In this document: positions 46,918 to 54,652 of the stretch, one piece after another
Layout: every line of letters begins with the position of its first letter
How positions within the stretch are numbered: position 1 is the first letter of the stretch
From: Streptomyces sp. NRRL S-350
GTDB taxonomy: Bacteria > Actinomycetota > Actinomycetes > Streptomycetales > Streptomycetaceae
Reading direction: 5' to 3'
DNA length: 64,000 nt
Assembly: GCF_000719705.1 (NCBI RefSeq)
Contig: NZ_JOHO01000006.1
Location: forward strand, 156,386-220,385
The notes under the pieces: generated by a model
The model's database searches: none
Told to the model about the DNA's origin: nothing
The model's input: only the letters and a program-made list of their open reading frames with translations
Made by a program: the position numbers and the translations under genes

Positions 46918-48507
46918 TCAGCGCCACACCGGCGCGTCCGTGCCCCAACGCCCCGGCGGGCGCGACCAGTCGGCGGGCGCGCCCTCGTACCCGATCGGCG
47001 GCAGGGCGTGGCGCAGCCGCCCGTACGCGGAGTCGGTCTCGACGAGCCACCTCGACGGGTCGTAGGGCTCCGAGCCGACCCGGTCCGGCTCGCGCCGTTC
47101 GATGCCGTGCAGGAGCCAGGAGGCCGTGCCGGCGAGGGAGAAGCGCAGGTGGCGGCCGCCGGGGCGACTGGTGCGCTGGTCGGTGAGGGCGCGCAGGACG
47201 CCGCCGGCGATGAGGTAGCCGGTGCCGTGGTCGAGGGCCTGGGCGGGCAGGACGCCGGGGCGGCCGTCGGGGGCGGCTTCGTGGGCGGCGATCCCGACGC
47301 CCGCCTGGACCAGGCTGTCGAAGCCGCGCCGCCCGGCCCACGGACCGGTCCAGCCCCAGGCGCACACCTGGGCGACGATCAGGTCGGGGCGGCGGGTGAA
47401 GAGCGCGTCGGGGCCGAGGCCGAGGGCGTCGAGGGCGCCGGGGCGGTAGCCGGTGACGACGACGTCGGCGGTGGCCAGCAGGTCCTCGAAGACGGTGCGG
47501 TCGGCGGGATCGGCGAGGTCGAGGCGGGTGGAGCGCTTGCCGAAGCCGGTGTCGGCGTGGGCGTCGTCGGACTCGGGCAGTCGGGGCGAGTCGACGCGCA
47601 GGACGTCGGCGCCGAGGAGGGCAAGGGTACGGGTGGCGACCGGTCCCGCGATCACCCGGGTGAGGTCGAGGACCCGGATCCCGGCGGCGGGCCGGTCCAC
47701 CGGGGCCGGGCCGAGCGGACGCGCGGCCGGGAGGCTCGCGGCGTTCGAGGCGCTTCCGGCGTTCGCGGAGTTCGAGGCGCTTCCGGCGTTCGAGGCGCTT
47801 CCGGCGTTCGCGGAGTTCGAGGTGGTGACCTCCAGGTGCTCCACGAGGGGGTGCATGGTCGCACTCACCGGCGCGACGGCCACCGCGAGCGCCCCCGCCG
47901 CGTACGCACGCTCCTGGACCTGCTCGGACGGCAGCTTGCCGAGCGTCTCGGCGAGCTGCTCGGGCCCGGCGTCCGGGGCGAGGCCGAGGGCGGCGAGCAG
48001 CCGGGTGCGGTGGTGCGGATAGTTGGCGTGAGTGCGCACCCAGCCGTCGGCGGTGCGCCAGAAACCGGAGTGCGGGGCGAAGTTGACCGGCGAACGGCCG
48101 TCGATCGCCAGGTGCCGTTCGCTGACGAATGCCGTGGCGACCGCGCCCTGGTCCACCCGGACTGCGGGGACCGGGCCGCCGCGGAGGGCGGCCAGCTCGG
48201 CGGCGGCGAGCGAGCAGGCCGCCACGGTGGCCCGGGCGAGGCGCCGCACCGGCAGGCCGGAGGGCAGGACGTCGACCGGACCGTGGAAACCCACCCGCGC
48301 CAACAGCTCGGCCGGGCCGCCGAGGGCCGCCCAGGCGTCGGCGAGGGCACCGTCGGCGGGCTCCCGGTCGGCGGCCCCACGGTCGGCGGATCCTGTGGAT
48401 GGTGCGGATCCTGCGGGCGTCGCAGGTTCTTCGGGCGATTCGGACCCTGCGGGCGATGCGGATCCTGAGGACGCTTCGGGCAACGAACGATCGGTCATGC
48501 CCGGCAT
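46918..48507 (-). CDS. CaiB/BaiF family CoA transferase
   Basis: A 529-residue type III CoA transferase. An extended repetitive N-terminus (residues 1-60, Ser/Pro/Gly/Ala-rich) precedes an N-terminal half with lower similarity. The CaiB core starts at RVLDLTRVIAGPVATRTLALLGADVLRVDSP, continues with GFGKRSTRLDLADPADR and VVTGYRPGALDALGLGPDAL, and ends with CAWGWTGPWAGRRGFDSLVQAG. A 30-bp in-frame repeat encoding NAGSASN units separates the halves (about residues 230-255). AAGGGGAG precedes the ATG at 48507. The CoA ester substrate is unknown. Confidence 0.82.
   Translation of the reverse strand: MPGMTDRSLPEASSGSASPAGSESPEEPATPAGSAPSTGSADRGAADREPADGALADAWAALGGPAELLARVGFHGPVDVLPSGLPVRRLARATVAACSLAAAELAALRGGPVPAVRVDQGAVATAFVSERHLAIDGRSPVNFAPHSGFWRTADGWVRTHANYPHHRTRLLAALGLAPDAGPEQLAETLGKLPSEQVQERAYAAGALAVAVAPVSATMHPLVEHLEVTTSNSANAGSASNAGSASNSANAGSASNAASLPAARPLGPAPVDRPAAGIRVLDLTRVIAGPVATRTLALLGADVLRVDSPRLPESDDAHADTGFGKRSTRLDLADPADRTVFEDLLATADVVVTGYRPGALDALGLGPDALFTRRPDLIVAQVCAWGWTGPWAGRRGFDSLVQAGVGIAAHEAAPDGRPGVLPAQALDHGTGYLIAGGVLRALTDQRTSRPGGRHLRFSLAGTASWLLHGIERREPDRVGSEPYDPSRWLVETDSAYGRLRHALPPIGYEGAPADWSRPPGRWGTDAPVWR
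47739..47822 (-). repeat. In-frame repeat tract in the CoA transferase gene
   Basis: Blocks of GGCGTTCGAGGCGCTTCC alternate with GGCGTTCGCGGAGTTCGA about five times, giving Asn/Ala/Ser/Gly repeats in the inter-domain linker. Confidence 0.8.
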
Positions 48508-48520
48508 TGTGCTCCCCTTC

Positions 48521-49150
48521 TCAGGCGCTCGCCGTGACGCCCGCCACCAGCATCAGCAGTACCGCCGAGACCATGGTCATCCGGCGGGCGGCCTGCGGGG
48601 AGCCGCCGAACCGGCCCCCGAGGCGCCCGCTGGCGTGCGCGACCAGCCCGTACACCACCGCGCAGGCCAGCACGTTGAGCGAGCCGAGCGCGAGCACCTG
48701 CCCGCCGACGGGCAGGGCGGCGCCAGGGTCGACGAACTGCGGCACCAGGGAGAGGTAGAGCAGCAGGCCCTTGGGGTTGAGCAGCGCGGTCAGCATGCTC
48801 TGGCGGAGCACCGTCGCGGTGGGCTGCGGCTTGGGTGCGGCCAGGGCGGCTGTGCCCCCGCCCTTGCGCAGCGCGAACAGCATGGTGACGGCGAGCACCA
48901 GCAGGTACGCGGCTCCCGTGAGGCGCAGCACGGGCAGAGCGGCGGGGACGGCGCGCAGCGCGGCGGCCAGTCCGGCACTGGAGAGCAGGGTGTGGACGGC
49001 GTACCCGGCGCAGACGCCGCCGACCGCGACGAGCGCGGCGCGCCGGCCCTGGCCGAGGCCGCGGGCGGCGATGTAGAGCCAGTCCGGGCCCGGGGTGCAG
49101 ACCAGCAGGAGGTCGACTCCGAGGAAGAGGAGGAGGGCGTGGGTGTCCAT
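48521..49150 (-). CDS. LysE/RhtB family amino acid exporter
   Basis: A 209-residue exporter with six membrane helices. Family motifs are LLVCTPGPDWLYIAARGLGQGRRAAL near the start and MLTALLNPKGLLLYLSLVPQF in the middle. It is divergent from an Lrp/AsnC regulator, the standard arrangement in which Lrp activates the exporter when the amino acid is abundant. The gap between them has repeated GGTACC half-sites (about 49186-49258). Confidence 0.9.
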   Translation of the reverse strand: MDTHALLLFLGVDLLLVCTPGPDWLYIAARGLGQGRRAALVAVGGVCAGYAVHTLLSSAGLAAALRAVPAALPVLRLTGAAYLLVLAVTMLFALRKGGGTAALAAPKPQPTATVLRQSMLTALLNPKGLLLYLSLVPQFVDPGAALPVGGQVLALGSLNVLACAVVYGLVAHASGRLGGRFGGSPQAARRMTMVSAVLLMLVAGVTASA

Positions 49151-49363
49151 GGGCGTGGGTGGCCTGTCGTGCTCGTCGCGGTGGGGTACCGGGGTGGTCC
49201 GGGTGCGGCCGGGCGGCGGGTCGCGGGTACCCCGGTACCCGGGAGCCTGGGTACGGGTACGCGCGAGCGGGACCGGTGCGGTCACTGAAGGTAGCCCGAG
49301 ACGACCGGCACGCGATGGCCACTTCCTGCTCGTCGGAGCGGCGTTTTGGCAGAATGTTGCGCC

Positions 49364-49822
49364 ATGGACCGAATCGACCGCAGAATCCTCCGCGAGCTCC
49401 AGCAGGAAGGCCGCCTCACCAACGCCGAACTGGCCGCCCGCGTCGACCTCACCCCCTCGCCCTGCCTGCGCCGGGTGCGCCAACTGGAACAGGACGGCGT
49501 GATCCGCGGCTACCGGGCGGTCCTGGACGGCGCGGCGGTCGGACGCGGGTTCCAGCCGTTCGTGACGATCACCATGCGTCACGAGGACCAGGTGACGGTC
49601 GCCGAGTTCGAGCGCCGGGTGGCCGAGCTGCCGGAGGTGGTGGAGGCACACCGGCTGTTCGGCGAGCCGGACTACCTGCTGCGGATCGCGGTCGCCGACA
49701 TCGCCGCCTACGAGCGCTTCATCACCGACGTCCTGTCCGGCCTGCCGGGCATCGCCCAGGTCAACTCCCACCTGACGATGAAGCAGGTGAAGGCCGATCG
49801 GGGGCTGCCGGTCGGCGGGTAG
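49364..49822 (+). CDS. Lrp/AsnC family transcriptional regulator
   Basis: A 152-residue regulator of normal Lrp length. The N-terminal helix-turn-helix is IDRRILRELQQEGRLTNAELAARVDLTPSPCLRRVRQLEQDGVI; the C-terminal RAM ligand domain includes VVEAHRLFGEPDYLLRIAVADIAAYERF. The ATG at 49364 has no clear ribosome site, so the message may be leaderless. It probably senses the amino acid exported by the divergent LysE-type protein. Confidence 0.92.
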   Translation: MDRIDRRILRELQQEGRLTNAELAARVDLTPSPCLRRVRQLEQDGVIRGYRAVLDGAAVGRGFQPFVTITMRHEDQVTVAEFERRVAELPEVVEAHRLFGEPDYLLRIAVADIAAYERFITDVLSGLPGIAQVNSHLTMKQVKADRGLPVGG

Positions 49823-49892
49823 GGTGCGAACCGGGGCGCCGAGGCGGCCCGTACGGGGACAGGGTGAAACGCGGCAGGACCTGGGGGGACGA

Positions 49893-50585
49893 ATGCACGT
49901 GATCCGCCGGCTCGACCTGGGGTACTTCGTCCGGCCCGCCTCCGAGGTGGGCGGCCCGGAGCCACGCGTCGAGCCCGTGCTCGCGTACCTGGTCCGGCGC
50001 CCGGAGGGACTGCTGCTGTTCGACACCGGGATCGGCGGCGGGGAGCCGGAGACCGAGGCGCACTACCGGCCGGTCCGCCGTCCGCTCCCGGAGGCGCTCG
50101 CCGCGGCCGGGGTCTCCGCCTCCGACATCGACCTCGTGGTCAACTGCCACCTGCACTTCGACCACTGCGGCGGGAACCCACTGCTCGCCGGCACCCCCGT
50201 CCTGGTCCAGGCAGTTGAACTGGCCACCGCCAGGAGCGGCGGTCACACCATCGACGCGCTGGTCGACTTCCCCGGCGCCGACTACCGCCTGCTCGACGGC
50301 GAGGCCGAGGTCTGGCCCGGTGTCCGGGTGCTGCCCACCCCCGGCCACACCGCGGGCCACCAGTCGCTGCTGATCGAGCGCCCGGACGGCCCGGTACTGC
50401 TGGCCGGTCAGGCGTACGACTTCGCCTCCGAGTACGGCCAGGCGGTGCTCGCCCGGCGGGCGGCGCACGAAGGCGTGGCGGCTCCGCTGCCCGGCTACCG
50501 GGCGTGGCTCGACCGGGTGGCCGCAGTCGGGCCGCGCCGGGTGCTGTTCGCACACGACCACGCGGTGTGGGAGCCGAGCGAGTAG
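49893..50585 (+). CDS. Metallo-beta-lactamase-fold hydrolase (lactonase-like)
   Basis: A 230-residue two-metal hydrolase. The metal motif NCHLHFDHCGGN (residues 84-95: His86, His88, Asp90, His91) and GHTAGHQSLLIE are those of N-acyl-homoserine lactonase-like enzymes. Later FAHDHAVW supplies the last ligand. It has no signal peptide. It may open a lactone signal, for example a gamma-butyrolactone, but that is only a family-level inference. It lies just after the Lrp gene and faces the P450 gene. Confidence 0.85.
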   Translation: MHVIRRLDLGYFVRPASEVGGPEPRVEPVLAYLVRRPEGLLLFDTGIGGGEPETEAHYRPVRRPLPEALAAAGVSASDIDLVVNCHLHFDHCGGNPLLAGTPVLVQAVELATARSGGHTIDALVDFPGADYRLLDGEAEVWPGVRVLPTPGHTAGHQSLLIERPDGPVLLAGQAYDFASEYGQAVLARRAAHEGVAAPLPGYRAWLDRVAAVGPRRVLFAHDHAVWEPSE

Positions 50586-50610
50586 GCCTTCCGTCCGGGC
50601 GGGAGAGCAC

Positions 50611-51978
50611 TCAGAAGGTGAAGCGCAACGAGCGGACCCGGTGGTCGAAGCTGGACGGCACGAGCACGGGCTCCCCAAGCGAACGCGCGTCGGGCAGGCG
50701 GGTGAACAGCTCGCGGAACAGGGCCGCCATCTCCTGCCGGGCCAGGTGGGCGCCGAGGCAGTAGTGCGGGCCTCCACCGCCGTAGCCGAGGTGGGGGTTG
50801 GGCGTGCGGGTGATGTCGAAGGCGTCCGGGTCGGGGAAGACCGCCTCGTCGCGGTTGGCCGAGCCGTAGAACAGCGCGACCTTCTCTCCCGTGCGCAGCA
50901 GCGGGCCGCCGGGGCCGCCGAGTTCGTGGTCGACGGCGAGGGTCCGGTGGAACTGGATGATCGGCGTCGCGTGGCGGACGATCTCCTCCACCGCGCCGCC
51001 GAGCCGCCCGTCCAGGTCGGAGAGGAGCAGGGCGCGCTGCTCGGGATGGGCGGTCAGCAGGTGGAGGCCGTGGGCGAGCGCGTTGCGGGTCGTCTCGACT
51101 CCGGCGACGAGCAGCAGGGTGAAGAAGGCGCCGAGTTCGCGGCCGCTGAGCCGACGGCCGTCGACGTCGGCGGTGACGAGTGCGGAGATCAGGTCCTCCG
51201 CGGGCCGTCGGCGACGCTCCCGGCCGATCCCGGCCACGATGCCCTGCATCCGGGCGAGCGCGCGCAGCGCACGCCCGGGCGCCCGGAGTCGGCTGCGCAG
51301 CGGGCGGGCGACGCCGATCTCCGCGGAGGTGCGGTCGACCAGGTCGAGGATGGCGCGACGCGGCTGCTCGGGGATGCCCATCATGGTGCAGATCACCTGG
51401 AACGGGAGTTCGGCGGCAACCGCGGTGACGAAGTCCTCCGGCCGGTCCCGCTCGACCCGATCGACCAGGGCCGCGCTGATCCGGTGGACGTCCTCCTCCA
51501 CCCGCGTGAGCAACCGCGGGCTGAAGGCTCGCGAGACGATCCGGCGCAGCTGGGCGTGGCGGGGATCGTCCAGGTTGACCATCGAGTCGCCGAACAGCAG
51601 CCGGACCCAGCGGGCGGGGGCCGGAGTGGTGACGCCCGGGCCGCTGAGGAACACGGCCGGGGTGCGGCTGGCCTCGGCCACGTGGGCGTGGCGGACCAGG
51701 GCGTGGAAGCCCTTGCCGTTGGCGCGGTCACCGAAGAACACCGGGCCGGGGCGGCGGCGCAGCTCGGCGAAGGCGGCGGCGCGAGCGGGGGCGGGCAGCC
51801 GCCAGAAGCCGGGGGCCGTGAGGTCGACGGAAGGCGCAGGGTCGGCAGGGTCGGCGGGACGGGCGGGGCCGACGGGACGGTCCGGGTCCGTGGGGCCGAC
51901 GGGACGGTCCGGGTCCGCGGACTCGGCAAGGTCGGCAAAGTCGGCACAGGGCTCCGTCGCTTCCGCCGGGGTCTCCAA
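50611..51978 (-). CDS. Cytochrome P450 (CYP125-like heme motif)
   Basis: A 455-residue P450. A Pro/Asp/Ala-rich start (to about residue 50) with DPDRPVGP repeats precedes the core. The I-helix is LLVAGVETTRNALAHGL with the normal acid-Thr pair, the K-helix ExxR is EEIVRHA, and the heme loop GYGGGGPHYCLGAHLAR holds Cys407. The Gly-rich heme loop resembles CYP124/CYP125-type sterol or fatty acid hydroxylases. The start is a TTG at 51978, eight bases after GAGGAGG; no ATG serves. The redox partner is not encoded nearby. It is divergent from the Met-rich membrane protein. Confidence 0.87.
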   Translation of the reverse strand: METPAEATEPCADFADLAESADPDRPVGPTDPDRPVGPARPADPADPAPSVDLTAPGFWRLPAPARAAAFAELRRRPGPVFFGDRANGKGFHALVRHAHVAEASRTPAVFLSGPGVTTPAPARWVRLLFGDSMVNLDDPRHAQLRRIVSRAFSPRLLTRVEEDVHRISAALVDRVERDRPEDFVTAVAAELPFQVICTMMGIPEQPRRAILDLVDRTSAEIGVARPLRSRLRAPGRALRALARMQGIVAGIGRERRRRPAEDLISALVTADVDGRRLSGRELGAFFTLLLVAGVETTRNALAHGLHLLTAHPEQRALLLSDLDGRLGGAVEEIVRHATPIIQFHRTLAVDHELGGPGGPLLRTGEKVALFYGSANRDEAVFPDPDAFDITRTPNPHLGYGGGGPHYCLGAHLARQEMAALFRELFTRLPDARSLGEPVLVPSSFDHRVRSLRFTF

Positions 51979-52295
51979 GGCCGAACCTCCTCTTTCTGGA
52001 CGGGATGGTTCCGACACGTCCGGAGCGCCCGGGCGCAAGGACCCGCACGGAACGCATCGGACCGTGCACATTTAGTGAGCAACCGGTGAGTGCTTGTCAA
52101 GTCGCCCTGACGGCCCTGCAAGCGGTTGTTCGGGTCGATCGCGCGGGCCGGACGGCATCGACCCCAGCCGCGGCGCCCGCCCCCGGGCCAGGCGGCCGTC
52201 ACAGGGGTGCCGAACGAGCGGCCGGGCATGGTCTCACGGGCGGGAACCGGCCGAACCGGAGGGTGCGGTACGCGCCGGGCACGGCGAGTGCGACG
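51979..52295. other. Divergent intergenic region, 317 bases
   Basis: No gene was found. A TTGACA box on the minus strand (52095-52100), with a weak CACTAA at 17-base spacing, could serve the P450 gene with a leader of about 90 bases. The plus side has no clear promoter before the membrane-protein gene. Confidence 0.5.
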
Positions 52296-53213
52296 ATGAG
52301 TGCCATCGTGATGACCGACCGGATCCGCCTCCTGCGCGCCGCGGTCTTCGCCGCGTTGTGCGTGGCGATGGCTGCCACGGCGCACGTCGCCATGGCCGGT
52401 TCCGGCGTCTCGCCGGCGGTGCTGGCGGGCACGTTCGGGGCGGTCCTGGGACTGACCTGGCTGCTCGCCGGGAAACGGCGCGGGCTCGGCGCGATCAGCG
52501 CGTGGATGGTCGCAGCGCAGACCGCCCTGCACCTGGCATTCGAACAAGCCGGGGCGCTCGCACGAGAAGGCGGTGGCCTCGGTCGACTCGCCACCACGGA
52601 CTGGGCGGCCCTGCTGCTCTGCAACCCTGACCGCATGCCCGGCGGGCTCTCTCCGGTCGAACTGGCCCGGATGGCGGGCATAGATCCCGACGCCACGCCG
52701 GCCACCGGCGGCCTCCGCCCGATGACGGCGATGCACCACGGAGCTGCGGGCCTGGGGACCTCGGCCGACGGGATCGCCCTGCACACGGGCCTGCCCGGGA
52801 TGACGGGGGTACCCGGAACGCCGGGGATGCCGGGGATGCCGGGGATGCCGGGGATGCCGGGGATGATGCACCCGATGCCTGGCGCCCTGTCCGACGGAAC
52901 GGCGGCCGGCATGACGCACGGCACGTCGCCGGGGATGGTCTCCGCTCACGCGCTGGCCGCGCTGGCCTGCGCACTGTTGCTCTGGCGCGGTGACGCGGCA
53001 CTGGTCCGGCTCTTCGAACTCCTCGGCGCGCTCGGCACCGTCGTCGCGGGGGTGCTGCTGCTCCCGCTGCTGGCGCTCTTCGCGCGCCCCTTCGGCCACC
53101 GGGCCCCGGCGCCGCCCCGGCCGGCCGACGACCGGGCCCGACCGCCCCGGTCGGTGCTGCTCACCCATACCGTGGTCCGGCGCGGGCCGCCGGCGTTCGC
53201 CTTCGCCTGCTGA
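52296..53213 (+). CDS. Met/His-rich membrane protein with collagen-like MPG repeat
   Basis: A 305-residue protein. Two or three N-terminal membrane helices (AAVFAALCVAMAATAHVAMAG and PAVLAGTFGAVLGLTWLLAG) are followed by an extracytoplasmic stretch and a final pair of helices (HALAALACALLLW and LLGALGTVVAGVLLLPLLALF). The loop between about residues 145 and 215 is rich in Met and His (TAMHHGAAG, MPGMPGMPGMPGMM, HPMPG, GMTHG) and contains a 9-bp repeat. Such composition is often found in copper- or silver-binding loops. The family was not recognised. Its position beside the ECF/isonitrile locus suggests a metal-related role, but this is inference. Confidence 0.65.
   Translation: MSAIVMTDRIRLLRAAVFAALCVAMAATAHVAMAGSGVSPAVLAGTFGAVLGLTWLLAGKRRGLGAISAWMVAAQTALHLAFEQAGALAREGGGLGRLATTDWAALLLCNPDRMPGGLSPVELARMAGIDPDATPATGGLRPMTAMHHGAAGLGTSADGIALHTGLPGMTGVPGTPGMPGMPGMPGMPGMMHPMPGALSDGTAAGMTHGTSPGMVSAHALAALACALLLWRGDAALVRLFELLGALGTVVAGVLLLPLLALFARPFGHRAPAPPRPADDRARPPRSVLLTHTVVRRGPPAFAFAC
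52824..52868 (+). repeat. 9-bp in-frame tandem repeat
   Basis: The unit GGGATGCCG is repeated four times (52824-52859) plus a partial unit, encoding Gly-Met-Pro triplets. Confidence 0.9.
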
Positions 53214-53489
53214 CGCGCCCGCCGCTGCGCTCCCCGGCCGCCCCGGCCTTCGGAGCCCCGCGACGGGCAGGTCGCCCTGCCGCACGGCCGCGTCTTCCGC
53301 CGCCGTGCTGCCAAGGTGCGGGCCCGCGTCCGCCGCCGCGCCGGCCCGGCTGTCCGGGAGGCGCGCCGTGCCGCGCGGTCGCCCACGGACGCCGACGGTG
53401 CCGCCTGCGCGGCGCCGCCCCCGCCTTCCCCTCGGGACCTTTCCATGCCTGACTACGACGGCGCACCGGCTCGGGCCGGCGCCACCGTC

Positions 53490-53876
53490 CTACCGCTCGG
53501 CGGCCTGCGGGCCTTCCGTAGCGTGACCGACCGGCCCCGCCTCCTTGCGACCGGCCTCCTCCGGCTCGGCCACCTTCGCTCCAGCGATCTTCGCTCCAGC
53601 CGCCTTCGGTCCGGCCCGCTCCGCTCCGACCCGGCCCGGCGAAGCCCGCTCCGGCGCTGCCGCTTCCAGACCTGCCAGCAGCCGGGCGGACCACTCACCC
53701 GACGGCCCCTCGGCGGCAGCCGCCCGTACGTGGCCGCTCAGCTGTTTCGCCCGGGCCAGCCACTCACGGCAGCCGGTGCAGCGCGCGATGTGCTTGTCGA
53801 GCCGAGCGTTCGACAGACCGCTCGGTTCGCCATCGAGCCGGGCGGACAGTGCGGTCCGGAACTGCGCGCATCTCAT
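53490..53876 (-). CDS. Zinc-finger anti-sigma factor
   Basis: A 128-residue soluble protein. The HxxxCxxC motif of the ZAS family is seen in LDKHIARCTGCREWLARA, preceded by RTALSARLDGEP, which matches the N-terminal helix that binds an ECF sigma factor. The C-terminal half is Ala/Gly/Glu-rich with AKIAG/AKVAE repeats and has no membrane helix, so it would act in the cytosol. The ATG at 53876 lies 55 bases from the divergent sigma gene. Anti-sigma genes usually follow their sigma gene on the same strand, so this layout is unusual. Confidence 0.82.
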   Translation of the reverse strand: MRCAQFRTALSARLDGEPSGLSNARLDKHIARCTGCREWLARAKQLSGHVRAAAAEGPSGEWSARLLAGLEAAAPERASPGRVGAERAGPKAAGAKIAGAKVAEPEEAGRKEAGPVGHATEGPQAAER

Positions 53877-53931
53877 AGGACCATCGTCCCGCACTGCCCC
53901 TGTGCCGGGACCGGCCGGGTCGGAGGCCGGC

Positions 53932-54492
53932 ATGGATGACGAACAGCTCACCGCCCTCGCGCTGACCGCCCGCTCCGGCCGGGCGGCCGACGTGGAGGCC
54001 TTCGTCCGCGCGACGCAGCGGGACGTCTGGCGCTTCGTCGCCCACCTGACCGACGTGCAGTCCGCCGACGACCTGGCGCAGGAGACCTTCCTGCGGGCGC
54101 TCCGCAGCCTGCCCGCATTCGCGGGGCGCTCCTCGGCCCGCACCTGGCTGCTGTCGATCGCCCGGCGCACGGTGATCGACCGGTACCGGATGGCCGCCGC
54201 CCGGCCGCGCTGCGCGGCGCTGCCGGACTGGCAGGAGGCGGCGGAGCGGCAGGGCGGCCTGCCGGAGGCGGGGTTCGAGGACGGCATCGCCCTCGACGAC
54301 CTGCTCGACCGGGTGCCCGCCCAGCGGCGGGAGGCCTTCGTGCTGACCCAGGTGGTCGGCCTGAGCTACGCCGAGGCCGCCGAGGTGGTCGGCTGTCCCG
54401 TCGGCACCGTCCGCTCCCGGGTCGCCCGGGCACGCGAGGAACTGGTGGCGCGCCTGCGGGCGGCCGAGGCCGGGGAGCTCGCGGCCGCCTGA
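53932..54492 (+). CDS. ECF sigma factor
   Basis: A 186-residue sigma-70 family factor. Region 2 includes VEAFVRATQRDVWRFVAHLTDVQSADDLAQETFLRAL, and region 4 includes REAFVLTQVVGLSYAEAAEVVGCPVGTVRSRVARAREEL. GGAGG lies six bases before the ATG at 53932. The divergent zinc-finger gene should encode its inhibitor. A GGAAC-N17-CGACT element 70 bases after its stop, before the exporter gene, and an identical-pattern element before the metal-importer operon at 61657-61682, are its likely targets. Confidence 0.9.
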   Translation: MDDEQLTALALTARSGRAADVEAFVRATQRDVWRFVAHLTDVQSADDLAQETFLRALRSLPAFAGRSSARTWLLSIARRTVIDRYRMAAARPRCAALPDWQEAAERQGGLPEAGFEDGIALDDLLDRVPAQRREAFVLTQVVGLSYAEAAEVVGCPVGTVRSRVARAREELVARLRAAEAGELAAA

Positions 54493-54561
54493 TGATGACC
54501 GGGTCGGCGAACAGCTGACGGACACCGAACGCTGCCACCGGAAAAATTCCCCCAAGTGTTC

Positions 54562-54587
54562 GGAACCGGAGCCACCGCGCCCCCGAC
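54562..54587 (+). promoter_or_regulatory. ECF-type promoter before the isonitrile operon
   Basis: GGAAC (54562-54566) is followed after 17 bases by CGAC (54584-54587) and T, 66 bases before the MFS start. The same GGAAC-N17-CGACT arrangement lies 60 bases before the metal-binding lipoprotein gene on the minus strand. GGAAC is the standard -35 of ECF sigma factors. Confidence 0.55.
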
Positions 54588-54631
54588 TGCTGTACCGGAC
54601 CCCGCCGCCGAGGCGGTGGCCGGTACAGCAG
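54587..54631 (+). promoter_or_regulatory. Hairpin in the 5' leader of the exporter gene
   Basis: CTGCTGTACCGG (54587-54598) pairs perfectly with CCGGTACAGCAG (54620-54631); an inner CCGCC/GGCGG stem extends it. It ends 10 bases before the GGAGGG ribosome site, so it could be an operator or affect translation. There is no T-run. Confidence 0.6.
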
Positions 54632-54652
54632 CTCGGGAACGGAGGGCCCGCC

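Noticed and set aside
53214..53489. Open frames in the gap between the Met-rich protein and the anti-sigma gene
   Set aside because: All are Arg/Ala/Pro-rich, lack ribosome sites and run on into antisense of neighbouring genes; no gene is called here.
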